Shown one piece after another: positions 1 through 8,432 of a DNA stretch of 64,000 bases. Origin of the DNA: an uncultured Sulfurovum sp. (GTDB lineage: Bacteria; Campylobacterota; Campylobacteria; Campylobacterales; Sulfurovaceae). The DNA is taken from assembly GCA_902727935.1 (NCBI GenBank), contig CACVAX010000034.1, forward strand, positions 28,832 through 92,831. The letters run 5' to 3'. The number at the start of each line of letters is the position of its first letter. Within the stretch, counting starts at the first letter, position 1. The notes under the pieces are model-generated. The model worked only from the letters and a program-made list of their open reading frames with translations, made no database searches and was not told the DNA's origin. Position numbers and translations under genes: made by a program.

Positions 1-958
1 CTTCACCGTCTAATAGACCATCACCATCAGTATCAGAACTACTGGCATTGGTATCATAAATATTTATCTCATCTCCATCTAATAGACCATCGTTATCACT
101 GTCATTACTCTCAGGGTTTGTACCATAAATATCTCGTTCATCACTGTCCACGATTCCATCACCATCACTGTCAATTACTAAGTTAGGGTCTAACGCATTG
201 ATAACATCTGTTCCATCATTTGGTCTGTTATCCATAGCAGGTTGCGTGTTATGCCCCCCAACTAATGTTTCTGGTATGCTCAAACAAGTACTATTAATTT
301 CCGTCAAGCTATAAGAATAAATCTCAATACCATCAGCTCTTCCATCAGCATCTGTATCACTGTTACTCGCATTCGTTTCATAATTTAAAACTTCAAAACT
401 GTCCAATAAACAATCTCCATCAGTATCAGAACTACTGGCATTGGTATCATAAATATTTATCTCATCTCCATCTAATAGACCATCGTTATCACTGTCATTA
501 CTCTCAGGGTTTGTACCATAAATATCTCGTTCATCACTGTCCACGATTCCATCACCATCACTGTCAATTACTAAGTTAGGGTCTAACGCATTGATAACAT
601 CTGTTCCATCATTTGGTCTGTTATCCATAGCAGGTTGCGTGTTATGCCCCCCAACTAATGTTTCTGGTATGCTCAAACAAGTACTATTAATTTCCGTCAA
701 GCTATAAGAATAAATCTCAATACCATCAGCTCTTCCATCACCATCGGTATCACTGTTACTCGCATTCGTTTCATAATTTAAAACTTCAAAACTGTCCAAT
801 AAACAATCACCGTCCGTATCAGAACTACTGGCATTGGTATCATAAACATTTATCTCATCACCATCTAATAGACCATCGTTATCGGTATCATTTTTATCAG
901 GGTTCGTATTATAAATTTCTCTCTCATCACTATCTGATATACCATCACCATCACTGTC
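1..958 (-). repeat. 393-bp tandem repeats (131 codons each) in the lipoprotein gene
   Basis: Units read on the minus strand as 958-566, 565-173 and 172-1 (partial). Shifting the sequence by 393 bp aligns 31-423 with 424-816 with only about five differences, while the N-terminal end of the first unit (958-817) has clearly diverged. One unit carries DTDADG where another has DTDGDG. Near the edge (1-30) the Cys loop becomes DTDGDGLLDGE, so the array changes character there. Confidence 0.92.
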
Positions 959-1084
959 GTTATCAACAACTCCTAAAACACCACTTGAACTATTATTCTC
1001 ACTTCCAGCCCTATCTGAACCACAGGCATTCAAAAGCAACATTAGTATTAGCATAAAAATTATTATTTTAATTTTTCTCATCAT
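1..1084 (-). CDS. Thrombospondin type 3 repeat lipoprotein, N-terminal part (runs off left edge)
   Basis: The minus strand is open from an ATG at 1084 to the window edge, about 361 codons; the rest of the gene lies outside. The protein begins with a charged n-region, a hydrophobic stretch and a lipobox LLNAC with Cys21, so it should be a lipoprotein. The mature part consists of Asp-rich calcium loops of the type DSDGDGIVDSDE, DNDGLLDGDE and DTDGDG, typical of thrombospondin type 3 repeats, arranged in 131-residue units. Each full unit has two cysteines, one in a calcium loop (DTDGDCLLD) and one in a linker (INSTCLSIP). The start overlaps the ompA stop (TAATG), with AAAGG about 8 nt upstream, so the two genes form a coupled pair. 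A surface-anchored, calcium-rigidified stalk is a reasonable inference; the ligand and the C-terminal domain are unknown. Confidence 0.85.
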   Translation of the reverse strand, partial: MMRKIKIIIFMLILMLLLNACGSDRAGSENNSSSGVLGVVDNDSDGDGISDSDEREIYNTNPDKNDTDNDGLLDGDEINVYDTNASSSDTDGDCLLDSFEVLNYETNASNSDTDGDGRADGIEIYSYSLTEINSTCLSIPETLVGGHNTQPAMDNRPNDGTDVINALDPNLVIDSDGDGIVDSDERDIYGTNPESNDSDNDGLLDGDEINIYDTNASSSDTDGDCLLDSFEVLNYETNASNSDTDADGRADGIEIYSYSLTEINSTCLSIPETLVGGHNTQPAMDNRPNDGTDVINALDPNLVIDSDGDGIVDSDERDIYGTNPESNDSDNDGLLDGDEINIYDTNASSSDTDGDGLLDGE

Positions 1085-2175
1085 TATTTACCTTTAGGAT
1101 AAAAAAGTTCAGCTTCAATACGGCGATTTGATGCTCGTCCACTGGCCGTCTTATTTGTGGCTATTGGCATACTTTCACCTCTTCCAAATGCTTCTAATCT
1201 TGCAGGACTAATACCATAGTTGCGTAATGCATTTAACACAGAGTTTGCCCTTCTATCTGAAAGTGCTAAATTATGCGTAGCCGTACCTTTACTATCCGTA
1301 TGTCCTGTAATCCTAACAGTACTTCCCCTATTATTTAAAAGAAACTGTGCAAACTTATGAACTTGACCCATGGACAAGGCTCTAATTTGGGCAGAGTTTG
1401 TTTCAAAATTAATTCTTAACGTGGTTTTAACAGGACAACCATAATTATCTACACTAAAACTACAAGGGGTAGCAGGACATTGGTCAAGGCTGTCAGTGAC
1501 ACCATCTCTATCAAAATCAGGTGCTGAAATTTTGATGGGACAAGCATTATTATTACTATGTACCACGGACACTTGAGAGCTTATAGGTTGAGGTCGCACA
1601 ATAATAGGTTGTTGCTGAATTACTCTGGGTTGTTGTATCACTCTTGGGACTACTTTTTTAACTACTGGTGCTACACCAATGGGCATACTAATACCAGCTG
1701 TTAGCATAAACTCATTATTTTCATCATTACCTCCAATAATTTGAAGCACTTTACCCTCCACACGTGCCTTAAAACCTTTTTCTAGGTCTACTTTAAGACC
1801 TGCTCCACCTTGAACAAAAGGATGACTTTCAAAAACATCTTTTGTCCCTCCACTGACATATTCATACCCCACACCAGCCACAGCATAAGGAGTGGTATTA
1901 GTACTGTTTTCATACTCATATACCCCATTTATGGAAGCTTTCACTAAGGCACTGGCTTTATCATTCTTTATACTAGTATAGTCTATATCAACCCTCGGTG
2001 CTACGATATATTTATTATCTTGATAGCTTAATCCAATACTAGGATTTTCAAATTTATTGCTATCTTCATTTTTCGTTGAGTTTATCCCAATATTAATGCC
2101 AAGTTCACGCTCAATATTTGTCGCATTTAAGAGTGTAATACTCACAACAAAAGAGAATATTATTATTTTAAACAT
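1084..2175 (-). CDS. OmpA-family outer membrane porin with peptidoglycan-binding domain
   Basis: This 363-residue protein has a signal peptide (about residues 1-18), an N-terminal region of alternating strands that fits an eight-stranded OmpA-like barrel (about 20-170), a Pro/Gln-rich linker with repeated VIQQ and QQP, a short TSP3-like calcium segment (DFDRDGVTDSLDQCP), and a C-terminal OmpA domain with the signature TGHTDSKGT followed by NRRIEAEL. The OmpA domain binds peptidoglycan, so the protein should tie the outer membrane to the wall. The segment order matches OprF-type porins. The gene is first in an operon with the TSP3 lipoprotein, whose start codon overlaps its stop. The 267 bp upstream are very AT-rich and must hold the promoter. 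Confidence 0.9.
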   Translation of the reverse strand: MFKIIIFSFVVSITLLNATNIERELGINIGINSTKNEDSNKFENPSIGLSYQDNKYIVAPRVDIDYTSIKNDKASALVKASINGVYEYENSTNTTPYAVAGVGYEYVSGGTKDVFESHPFVQGGAGLKVDLEKGFKARVEGKVLQIIGGNDENNEFMLTAGISMPIGVAPVVKKVVPRVIQQPRVIQQQPIIVRPQPISSQVSVVHSNNNACPIKISAPDFDRDGVTDSLDQCPATPCSFSVDNYGCPVKTTLRINFETNSAQIRALSMGQVHKFAQFLLNNRGSTVRITGHTDSKGTATHNLALSDRRANSVLNALRNYGISPARLEAFGRGESMPIATNKTASGRASNRRIEAELFYPKGK

Positions 2176-2442
2176 TTTTACTCCTTATTCTAAATAAAAA
2201 CTTTAACATACAATTTAGTATCAAATGGTAAATAAATCATTATTTTTTAAAAAATTAAAAATTATTTATGATTTTGATAACATATTCCAATATCTAAAGA
2301 GATAAAAATATTATATTTTGTTGATAGTGATATTTTTTCCTATAAAAACCCTTAGATTGTGTCTTAATAGTTCACATATTTTCAAATATTACAATATGAG
2401 TAATTATTTCCTTTTCAAGTAAGCTTTGGCTACCATATCACC

Positions 2443-4230
2443 ATGAATAAATTAGAGACCCTACAACACTACTTTGGACATGATAGTTTCAGAGAACAAC
2501 AAGAAGAAGTGATTGATGCGATTTTAAATCAACAAGACCTTCTTATGATTCTTCCCACAGGAGGAGGTAAATCGCTTTGTTATCAACTTCCCTCTTTGCT
2601 TATGTCGGGGGTCACGGTGGTTATCTCTCCTCTTTTGGCACTGATGCATGACCAAGTCGTCGCCCTCAAAGGCAATGGCATTGCTGCAGCCATGTTAAGC
2701 TCCATGCAAACCCTAGAAGAGGCTAGAGAGATAGAACAACAATTAAGAACCAATCAAATAAAACTGCTCTATGTCGCCCCTGAACGCTTGATGAATAACT
2801 ACTTTTTAACTTTTTTACTCGATTTAAACATCAACTTTTTTGTGGTAGATGAAGCCCACTGTGTGAGTGAGTGGGGGCATGAGTTTAGAGAACATTATCG
2901 AATGCTCTCACAACTCAAAATCTCTTTTCCCACTGCTACCATTGCAGCTTTTACAGCCACAGCGACTGAATTGGTACGTGAAGATATTTTAAACAACCTT
3001 AATCTACAAAATCCTAAAGTGGTCACAGGGTCACTCTTTAGAGAAAATTTAACCATAACAGCCAAACACCGACAGAGTGATGGACGAAAACAACTCTTAA
3101 GCTTTTTAGATGAGCATAAAAAAGAAGCAGGTATTGTCTATGCTTTTTCAAGAAAGCAGACCGAAACAACAGCACTTTACCTCCAAAAACAAGGCTACAA
3201 AGCTGCAGCTTATCATGCAGGACTCCCAACAGAGGTAAAAAACAGCGTTTTTAAAGAGTTTGTTGCCGATGAAATCGACATTGTGGTCGCTACCATTGCC
3301 TTTGGGATGGGGATTGACAAATCCAACATTCGTTTTGTGGTACATCTGAACTTACCCAAAACCCTAGAAAACTACTATCAAGAGATAGGACGGGCAGGAC
3401 GTGATGGGCTAGAAGCAACAACTTTATTGCTTTTTTCCACAGCAGATATGGTGCAACAAAAAGCTTTCATAGAAGAGCTTCCCGATTCACCCTACAAAGA
3501 GAATGCTTTTGAAAAAATCAATACCATTTCACGTTTTGCAAACGCTGAGTCGTGTCGACATCAACAGATAGCCACCTATTTTAATGACACTATTGAGGCA
3601 TGTGGTGACAAATGTGATAACTGCATTAGCCCTGATAAAAATAAAATAGACATCACCACCGATGCACAAAAATTACTTTCAGCCATCTACCGAACCAAAC
3701 AATCCTTTGGCTTGTTATATGTTATTGATGTTTTACGAAAAAGCAAAGAGCAACGCATTTTAAGCAACCAACATGATAAGCTTTCAGTTTATGGTATTGG
3801 TGAAAATCTTTCCAAAACACAGTGGCAAACCATTGGTGATAAGCTTTTAGAACTCGGAGCCATTGGCATAGGCGAACATAAAGTGTTCGTTTTAAAAGAG
3901 CGAGGCATAGAGATTTTAAAAGGCAATGAAGCCGTTGATATTAGAGCATCACGCCTTATGATAGCCAAAGCCAAAAAGAAAAAAGTAGACTATTTTGATG
4001 ACTATGAAGTCGATGTTTTTGACAAATTTAGAGCCTTAAGAAAAGAGATTGCCCTGCAAAACAAAGTACCTCCCTATGTTGTCTTCTCTGACAAAACACT
4101 CAAAGAACTCTCAAACATTATGCCGTCTAATAAAGCAGAGATGTTAGAAGTTCATGGCATTGGACAGGTTAAGTTTGAACGCTATGGAAGAGCTTTTTTA
4201 GAACTGATTGAGGAGATAGAAAATGCCTAA
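2443..4230 (+). CDS. recQ: ATP-dependent DNA helicase RecQ
   Basis: This 595-residue 3'-5' superfamily 2 helicase has all RecQ landmarks: Walker A PTGGGKS at 38-44, DEAH at 136-139, helicase motif VI (QEIGRAGRDG), a zinc-binding cluster (SCRHQQ ... CGDKCDNC) opening the RQC region, and a C-terminal HRDC domain in the last 80 residues. RecQ unwinds branched DNA during recombination and fork repair. The last 8 nt overlap rnhB, so the two are probably co-transcribed. No clear Shine-Dalgarno precedes the ATG; the start is chosen because the protein begins at the usual distance from motif 0 (FREQQ). Confidence 0.96.
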   Translation: MNKLETLQHYFGHDSFREQQEEVIDAILNQQDLLMILPTGGGKSLCYQLPSLLMSGVTVVISPLLALMHDQVVALKGNGIAAAMLSSMQTLEEAREIEQQLRTNQIKLLYVAPERLMNNYFLTFLLDLNINFFVVDEAHCVSEWGHEFREHYRMLSQLKISFPTATIAAFTATATELVREDILNNLNLQNPKVVTGSLFRENLTITAKHRQSDGRKQLLSFLDEHKKEAGIVYAFSRKQTETTALYLQKQGYKAAAYHAGLPTEVKNSVFKEFVADEIDIVVATIAFGMGIDKSNIRFVVHLNLPKTLENYYQEIGRAGRDGLEATTLLLFSTADMVQQKAFIEELPDSPYKENAFEKINTISRFANAESCRHQQIATYFNDTIEACGDKCDNCISPDKNKIDITTDAQKLLSAIYRTKQSFGLLYVIDVLRKSKEQRILSNQHDKLSVYGIGENLSKTQWQTIGDKLLELGAIGIGEHKVFVLKERGIEILKGNEAVDIRASRLMIAKAKKKKVDYFDDYEVDVFDKFRALRKEIALQNKVPPYVVFSDKTLKELSNIMPSNKAEMLEVHGIGQVKFERYGRAFLELIEEIENA

Positions 4231-4762
4231 ACTCTGTGGCATAGACGAAGCAGGAAGAGGTCCTCTTGCAGGTGACTTGGTCATGGCAGGAGTTATTTTA
4301 CTTAACGATGTTGAAGGACTCATGGACTCCAAAGTGCTTTCTGAAAAAAAACGTGAAGCCCTTTATCCTCAGATTATTACAAACTCTCTCTACCACCTTG
4401 TCTCTTTTTCTCCACAACAAATCGACCAAGAGGGATTAAGCAAATGCCTAGCCCAAGGCTTAGAAAGCATCATGCAAAACCTAGAAGCCCAAGTTTACCT
4501 TTTTGATGGTAATCAAACTTTTGGGGCAATAGGCATTTCCACCATGGTCAAAGCCGATAAAAAAATCCCTGAAGTCTCAGCTGCGAGTATCTTAGCCAAA
4601 GTCACCCACGACCGTGCCATAGTCAAAGCCTCTAACCTTTACCCCCTCTATGGTTTTGAAAAACACAAAGGTTATGGCACAAAAGCACACATAGAAGCCA
4701 TCAAAAAATATGGCTATTGCGATTTACATCGACGCTCTTTTAAGATAAAAAATAAAGAATAA
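4223..4762 (+). CDS. rnhB: Ribonuclease HII
   Basis: This 179-residue enzyme cleaves the RNA strand of RNA-DNA hybrids and starts removal of single ribonucleotides from DNA. It shows the family signature GIDEAGRGPLAG near the N terminus with the catalytic Asp-Glu pair, the motif DSKVLSEKKRE, a central catalytic Asp (LFDG) and the segment VSAASILAKVTHDR carrying the last catalytic Asp. The length is normal for short epsilonproteobacterial RNase HII proteins. It overlaps recQ by 8 nt, which suggests a DNA-maintenance operon. Confidence 0.95.
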   Translation: MPKLCGIDEAGRGPLAGDLVMAGVILLNDVEGLMDSKVLSEKKREALYPQIITNSLYHLVSFSPQQIDQEGLSKCLAQGLESIMQNLEAQVYLFDGNQTFGAIGISTMVKADKKIPEVSAASILAKVTHDRAIVKASNLYPLYGFEKHKGYGTKAHIEAIKKYGYCDLHRRSFKIKNKE

Positions 4763-4830
4763 GATTTACTTTTTTGTCCTAAATTATGTTACCATTTCTT
4801 AATGTTTAATTAGAAAAAAGGGGAAACATT

Positions 4831-7236
4831 ATGTCTAATTCTAAACTTTATACTTTTTGGTTACCAATGGTTGACTTTACAGAGATGCATCATAAATTAA
4901 ATGATGAGGAGATTAAAAGACTTCTTGAAAAATTAAAGAAAATTAAGTTCACAAGTAATCCAAGAAAAGTGACCTTACGAGACTTTGAATATCATAGGAT
5001 TGAGTTTTACAAGAAGTTTAAAGTTGAAAGTGGAACACATCTTATAAAATTTGATTATTCAGGTCAATCCATTATTATTGATTCGATGGGGTTTTTTTAT
5101 ATTGAAACCAATGAAGAGACGTATAAAGAAGTTTTTGAGTTTATCATTAAAATTTTGAGTGAAAAAACCAAAGAGTTTATAAAGTTTACCTTTTTAAATG
5201 ATGATATTGCTTGTATGGAAAAAATAGAAGATGATGAAAAAGAGGTTTTTTATAATTTTCTTAACAGCATTAAAACTACTTTTCCAAACATTGAAAATAT
5301 CATATTACAAACTATTGAGTATCGCTTATTTCATAAAAATCAAAACGAAGAAAATTCATCTATTCAAAAGTTTAAGTTAACACTCAAAGAGAAAGCTTTT
5401 AATAACAATGAAATTACCGATTTTAGTAACATTATTAACCGAAACATTGTTAATTTGGTTGAAAAAAGTCTTTTTTATACCCATGGATTGCATTATGAAC
5501 AAGGTGAAATTTATGATTTAAAAATTTTTTCCAATCCCGTGATAGATGAACTTGTTGAACATTTTAGCTTAGAACTTCACTCAATAAATTATACACCTAC
5601 TCAATTAGCTAAAGAAAAAAAGGAGATTTTAACAAGTGTTATCAAAAAGGCTATTCAAGATACGATAGAAGAAGAAACGTTATTGGTATTTTTAAAGCAG
5701 ACAAAAAATGAATATTTAACAAAGGTCTTTGATAAAATTAGTGAAGTTAACAAAAGTATTGAAAATCTCCATTCACAAATATTAGCCATTGAGAACCTTA
5801 AAGATGAAAATAACAGTAAATGTTCTACCAATAGTGAAGAAGAAATTGAAATTTTTATTCAAAAACTCTTACAGGTGATTCCAAAATTTAAAATTATTGA
5901 TACTAAAATTAAAAATGCCTACTACATTAAAGTGGGTAATATTACCACCAGTACTCAAATGCTCAAAAGTGAACTCATTGAAAATACGCTTTTTTATGAG
6001 AAGTGGAAATCAGCAATTTCTTACTTTGAAGACATGGCGATAGAAATTAAAGAAGTCTTAATCATTTATCATCAAAATAAAAGCATTAAAGAGTTAGAAA
6101 ACATTGCTTATTATGAAAACTATAAATCGGACTTAGAAGATATTAAAGACATCCAAGAAAATAAGGACTTATTAACAGCTAATACCCGAAGTTATATAGA
6201 TACGATTGTTCTTGTTATTGCAACTACAGCCTTAGCAGGAGAAGCTCCTATTTTTCAATTGGAAGACACTAAGAAATTGGTAGAACTTAAAGCTTCTTCT
6301 CTTTTTCCATCTGTATGGAATGCAGGAGAAATCTTTGTTAATATAGTAATTTATGCTTCTCTTTTAGGATTGATTTATTTCTTTTTTATTAAAATTAAAG
6401 GTTGGAAAAAAATAGGTAAATTTTTTAAAAGTATTTGGACGAACTTAATAAAAAGTCTTATCAATAAGTTTATGTCAACTTGGTCATTTAACAAGAGTAA
6501 AGAAAATAGTGCCATGAGTTATTATCACTTTGAAAACTCAGACTATGATAAACATGAACATCGTTCCAGTAAACCCATTTATACCTACAATGATAACAAT
6601 CAAGAAAATAAGAAGAAAGAAGCTTTAAGCATCACTTACAATGAAATTTATTCTGCTTATATTTTGATGAAAAGATTAAAAGAAAAAAGTGTTAGCAAAC
6701 ACATTAATGGTGAATCTCAAAACTACCCTTTGTTTCCCCATATATTAAAGAATATTTATACCTATAAAGAACCCGTTCGTGTTCGAGAAAATTATCGAAT
6801 TTCACGTACGGACAAAATGAACATTAAAATTTTGTATCGTTATAAAATAACTGAATTGGAGCTAAAAACTTTTTTAGAAGAGATTCAAAAAGATAAGGAT
6901 TTTATTGCGTACTATAGTCAAGTAGTATATCAAGAAAAAAATGATGCATTAAAAACAGTGAATGAAATGAGGCAAGAGCTAAAAGAGGCAATAGAAGAGA
7001 TAAAATTAAACCTTTATGTTGTTTACTCTTTTAATTTAAAATTTAAAGCACGTAACAAGGCTAAATATACGTATACGGTTATGAAAGACCAGTTTAGAGT
7101 GCATTATCATATTAATAAGTTACCGTATACCAAAGATTCAGAAAATCAAGTTGAACCCTTGCAACAAAAAATAGCTGAACTTATCTATATCTACTTCTTG
7201 GCACGTTTAAAAAACTTTGATTATCTCGACAATTAA
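4831..7236 (+). CDS. Large two-helix membrane protein of unknown function
   Basis: I do not recognise this 801-residue protein. It is rich in Lys, Glu, Ile and Asn and predicted mostly helical. Residues about 290-450 look like coiled coil. Two hydrophobic segments follow at about 456-476 and 498-522, close enough for a hairpin that would leave both long ends on the same side of the membrane. The C-terminal 250 residues are charged and contain many Tyr. A strong Shine-Dalgarno (AAAGGGGAAA) precedes the ATG. The size and the TM hairpin after a coiled coil recall CorA-type channels, but no GxN signature is present, so I do not make that call. Base composition is visibly more AT-rich than in recQ or rnhB, which may mean transfer or fast evolution. 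Confidence 0.75.
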   Translation: MSNSKLYTFWLPMVDFTEMHHKLNDEEIKRLLEKLKKIKFTSNPRKVTLRDFEYHRIEFYKKFKVESGTHLIKFDYSGQSIIIDSMGFFYIETNEETYKEVFEFIIKILSEKTKEFIKFTFLNDDIACMEKIEDDEKEVFYNFLNSIKTTFPNIENIILQTIEYRLFHKNQNEENSSIQKFKLTLKEKAFNNNEITDFSNIINRNIVNLVEKSLFYTHGLHYEQGEIYDLKIFSNPVIDELVEHFSLELHSINYTPTQLAKEKKEILTSVIKKAIQDTIEEETLLVFLKQTKNEYLTKVFDKISEVNKSIENLHSQILAIENLKDENNSKCSTNSEEEIEIFIQKLLQVIPKFKIIDTKIKNAYYIKVGNITTSTQMLKSELIENTLFYEKWKSAISYFEDMAIEIKEVLIIYHQNKSIKELENIAYYENYKSDLEDIKDIQENKDLLTANTRSYIDTIVLVIATTALAGEAPIFQLEDTKKLVELKASSLFPSVWNAGEIFVNIVIYASLLGLIYFFFIKIKGWKKIGKFFKSIWTNLIKSLINKFMSTWSFNKSKENSAMSYYHFENSDYDKHEHRSSKPIYTYNDNNQENKKKEALSITYNEIYSAYILMKRLKEKSVSKHINGESQNYPLFPHILKNIYTYKEPVRVRENYRISRTDKMNIKILYRYKITELELKTFLEEIQKDKDFIAYYSQVVYQEKNDALKTVNEMRQELKEAIEEIKLNLYVVYSFNLKFKARNKAKYTYTVMKDQFRVHYHINKLPYTKDSENQVEPLQQKIAELIYIYFLARLKNFDYLDN

Positions 7237-7255
7237 AATCATTTAAACTTATAAT
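7226..7255 (+). promoter_or_regulatory. Candidate sigma-70 promoter for the cytochrome c peroxidase gene
   Basis: TCGACA at 7226-7231 and a perfect TATAAT at 7250-7255 are separated by 18 bp. The -35 box overlaps the stop codon of the preceding gene. The start codon of the peroxidase lies about 70 bp downstream. This is a match by eye only. Confidence 0.4.
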
Positions 7256-7323
7256 AAAGATAATTTAAGCTGTATATCTATATACTAATGGATAAAAATT
7301 ATCAACTAAAAGGATTTTTCATC

Positions 7324-8370
7324 ATGATTAAAACAAAACTTATAGGGATGTCACTGCTGTTATCTTCAGTGCTTTTTGCAAGTAATACCACTAGCCTAAA
7401 TACAGATGAAGCACTGCTAACAAAGGTCAAAAAAGCAGGTATCAAAAGTATACCTAAAAGTCAAACAGAAATCAACAAGCTCATTGACCCAAACGGTATT
7501 ATTAGCGAAGCAAAAGTAAACCTTGGAAAACAACTTTACTTTGAACCAAGACTCTCTAAAAGTGGTATTATCTCTTGTAACACCTGTCATAATCTTGGAT
7601 TGGGTGGTGCTGATGGCGTGGCTGCAGCTGTTGGACACAAATGGATGGCGAACCCAAGTCATCTTAACTCACCAACCGTTTACAATGCTGTCTTTTATGA
7701 TTCTCAATTTTGGGATGGAAGAAGCCACAGTTTAGAACATCAAGCCCAAGGACCAATGCAGGCAGAACCAGAGATGGCCTCACCTCAAGAGCTTGTTATT
7801 AAACGAATCAACTCTATTCCTGAATACGTAGATGCGTTTAAAAATGCTTATGATAAAAACGTAAGCATTGACTTTGAAACCATTACGGCTACCATTGGTC
7901 TTTTTGAAAGAACCCTTGTAACACCTTCAAAGTTTGATGACTATTTAAATGGAGACAAAAATGCTTTAAATAAAGAAGAGAAAGAGGGATTACATCTATT
8001 TGTAGACAAAGGGTGTGCTACTTGTCACAATGGTATTGCATTGGGTGGGAAAATGATGCCATTCCCAATTGTTAAACCTTATAAGTTTGCCGATTTAGGG
8101 GATTTTAAAGGAGATAAAAATGGTATGGTAAAAGTACCAACCCTTAGAAATATCACGGAGACAGCTCCTTATTTCCACAACGGAGCAATCTGGAGTTTAG
8201 CTGACAGCATCAAAGAGATGGGAAGCACGCAGCTAGGCATAGAGTTTAGCGAGGCAGAAACCAAAAAACTTATTAGCTTCTTAAAGACGCTTAAAGGTAG
8301 AAAACCAGAAATTACCTACCCACAACTGCCAGAAAGTTCAGCAAGTACCCCAAAACCTGATTTTAACTAG
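7324..8370 (+). CDS. ccpA: Di-haem cytochrome c peroxidase, periplasmic
   Basis: This enzyme reduces hydrogen peroxide to water in the periplasm using electrons from cytochrome c. The 348-residue protein has a signal peptide (about 1-20), a first haem site CNTCH at residues 85-89 followed by the typical NLGLGG, and a second site CATCH at 231-235, with the family segments FWDGR, FERTLVTP and VPTLRNI. An upstream in-frame ATG at 7288 would add 12 residues before the signal peptide; I chose 7324 because AAAGGA lies 9 nt before it and the signal peptide then starts normally (MIKTKLIGMSLLLSS). The gene stands alone between a candidate promoter and a hairpin terminator, consistent with an independent oxidative-stress or micro-oxic response gene. 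Confidence 0.94.
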   Translation: MIKTKLIGMSLLLSSVLFASNTTSLNTDEALLTKVKKAGIKSIPKSQTEINKLIDPNGIISEAKVNLGKQLYFEPRLSKSGIISCNTCHNLGLGGADGVAAAVGHKWMANPSHLNSPTVYNAVFYDSQFWDGRSHSLEHQAQGPMQAEPEMASPQELVIKRINSIPEYVDAFKNAYDKNVSIDFETITATIGLFERTLVTPSKFDDYLNGDKNALNKEEKEGLHLFVDKGCATCHNGIALGGKMMPFPIVKPYKFADLGDFKGDKNGMVKVPTLRNITETAPYFHNGAIWSLADSIKEMGSTQLGIEFSEAETKKLISFLKTLKGRKPEITYPQLPESSASTPKPDFN

Positions 8371-8380
8371 TCTCCAAACA

Positions 8381-8402
8381 TAGCCTCTTTTTAAAGAGGC
8401 TA
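8381..8402. terminator. Hairpin terminator between convergent genes
   Basis: A perfect 10-bp stem (TAGCCTCTTT / AAAGAGGCTA) with a 2-nt loop lies just after the peroxidase stop and before the convergent outer-membrane gene. The T-rich tail is weak on the plus side. Confidence 0.75.
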
Positions 8403-8432
8403 GTTATTCAATTCATTTCTCCAAATTTCCTT

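Noticed and set aside
1..958. CRISPR array in the repeat-rich left end
   Set aside because: The period is 393 bp, in frame, and translates to calcium-loop repeats; there are no short repeats with unique spacers.
4831..7236. CorA-type magnesium channel
   Set aside because: The hairpin of two TM helices is internal rather than C-terminal and there is no GxN signature.
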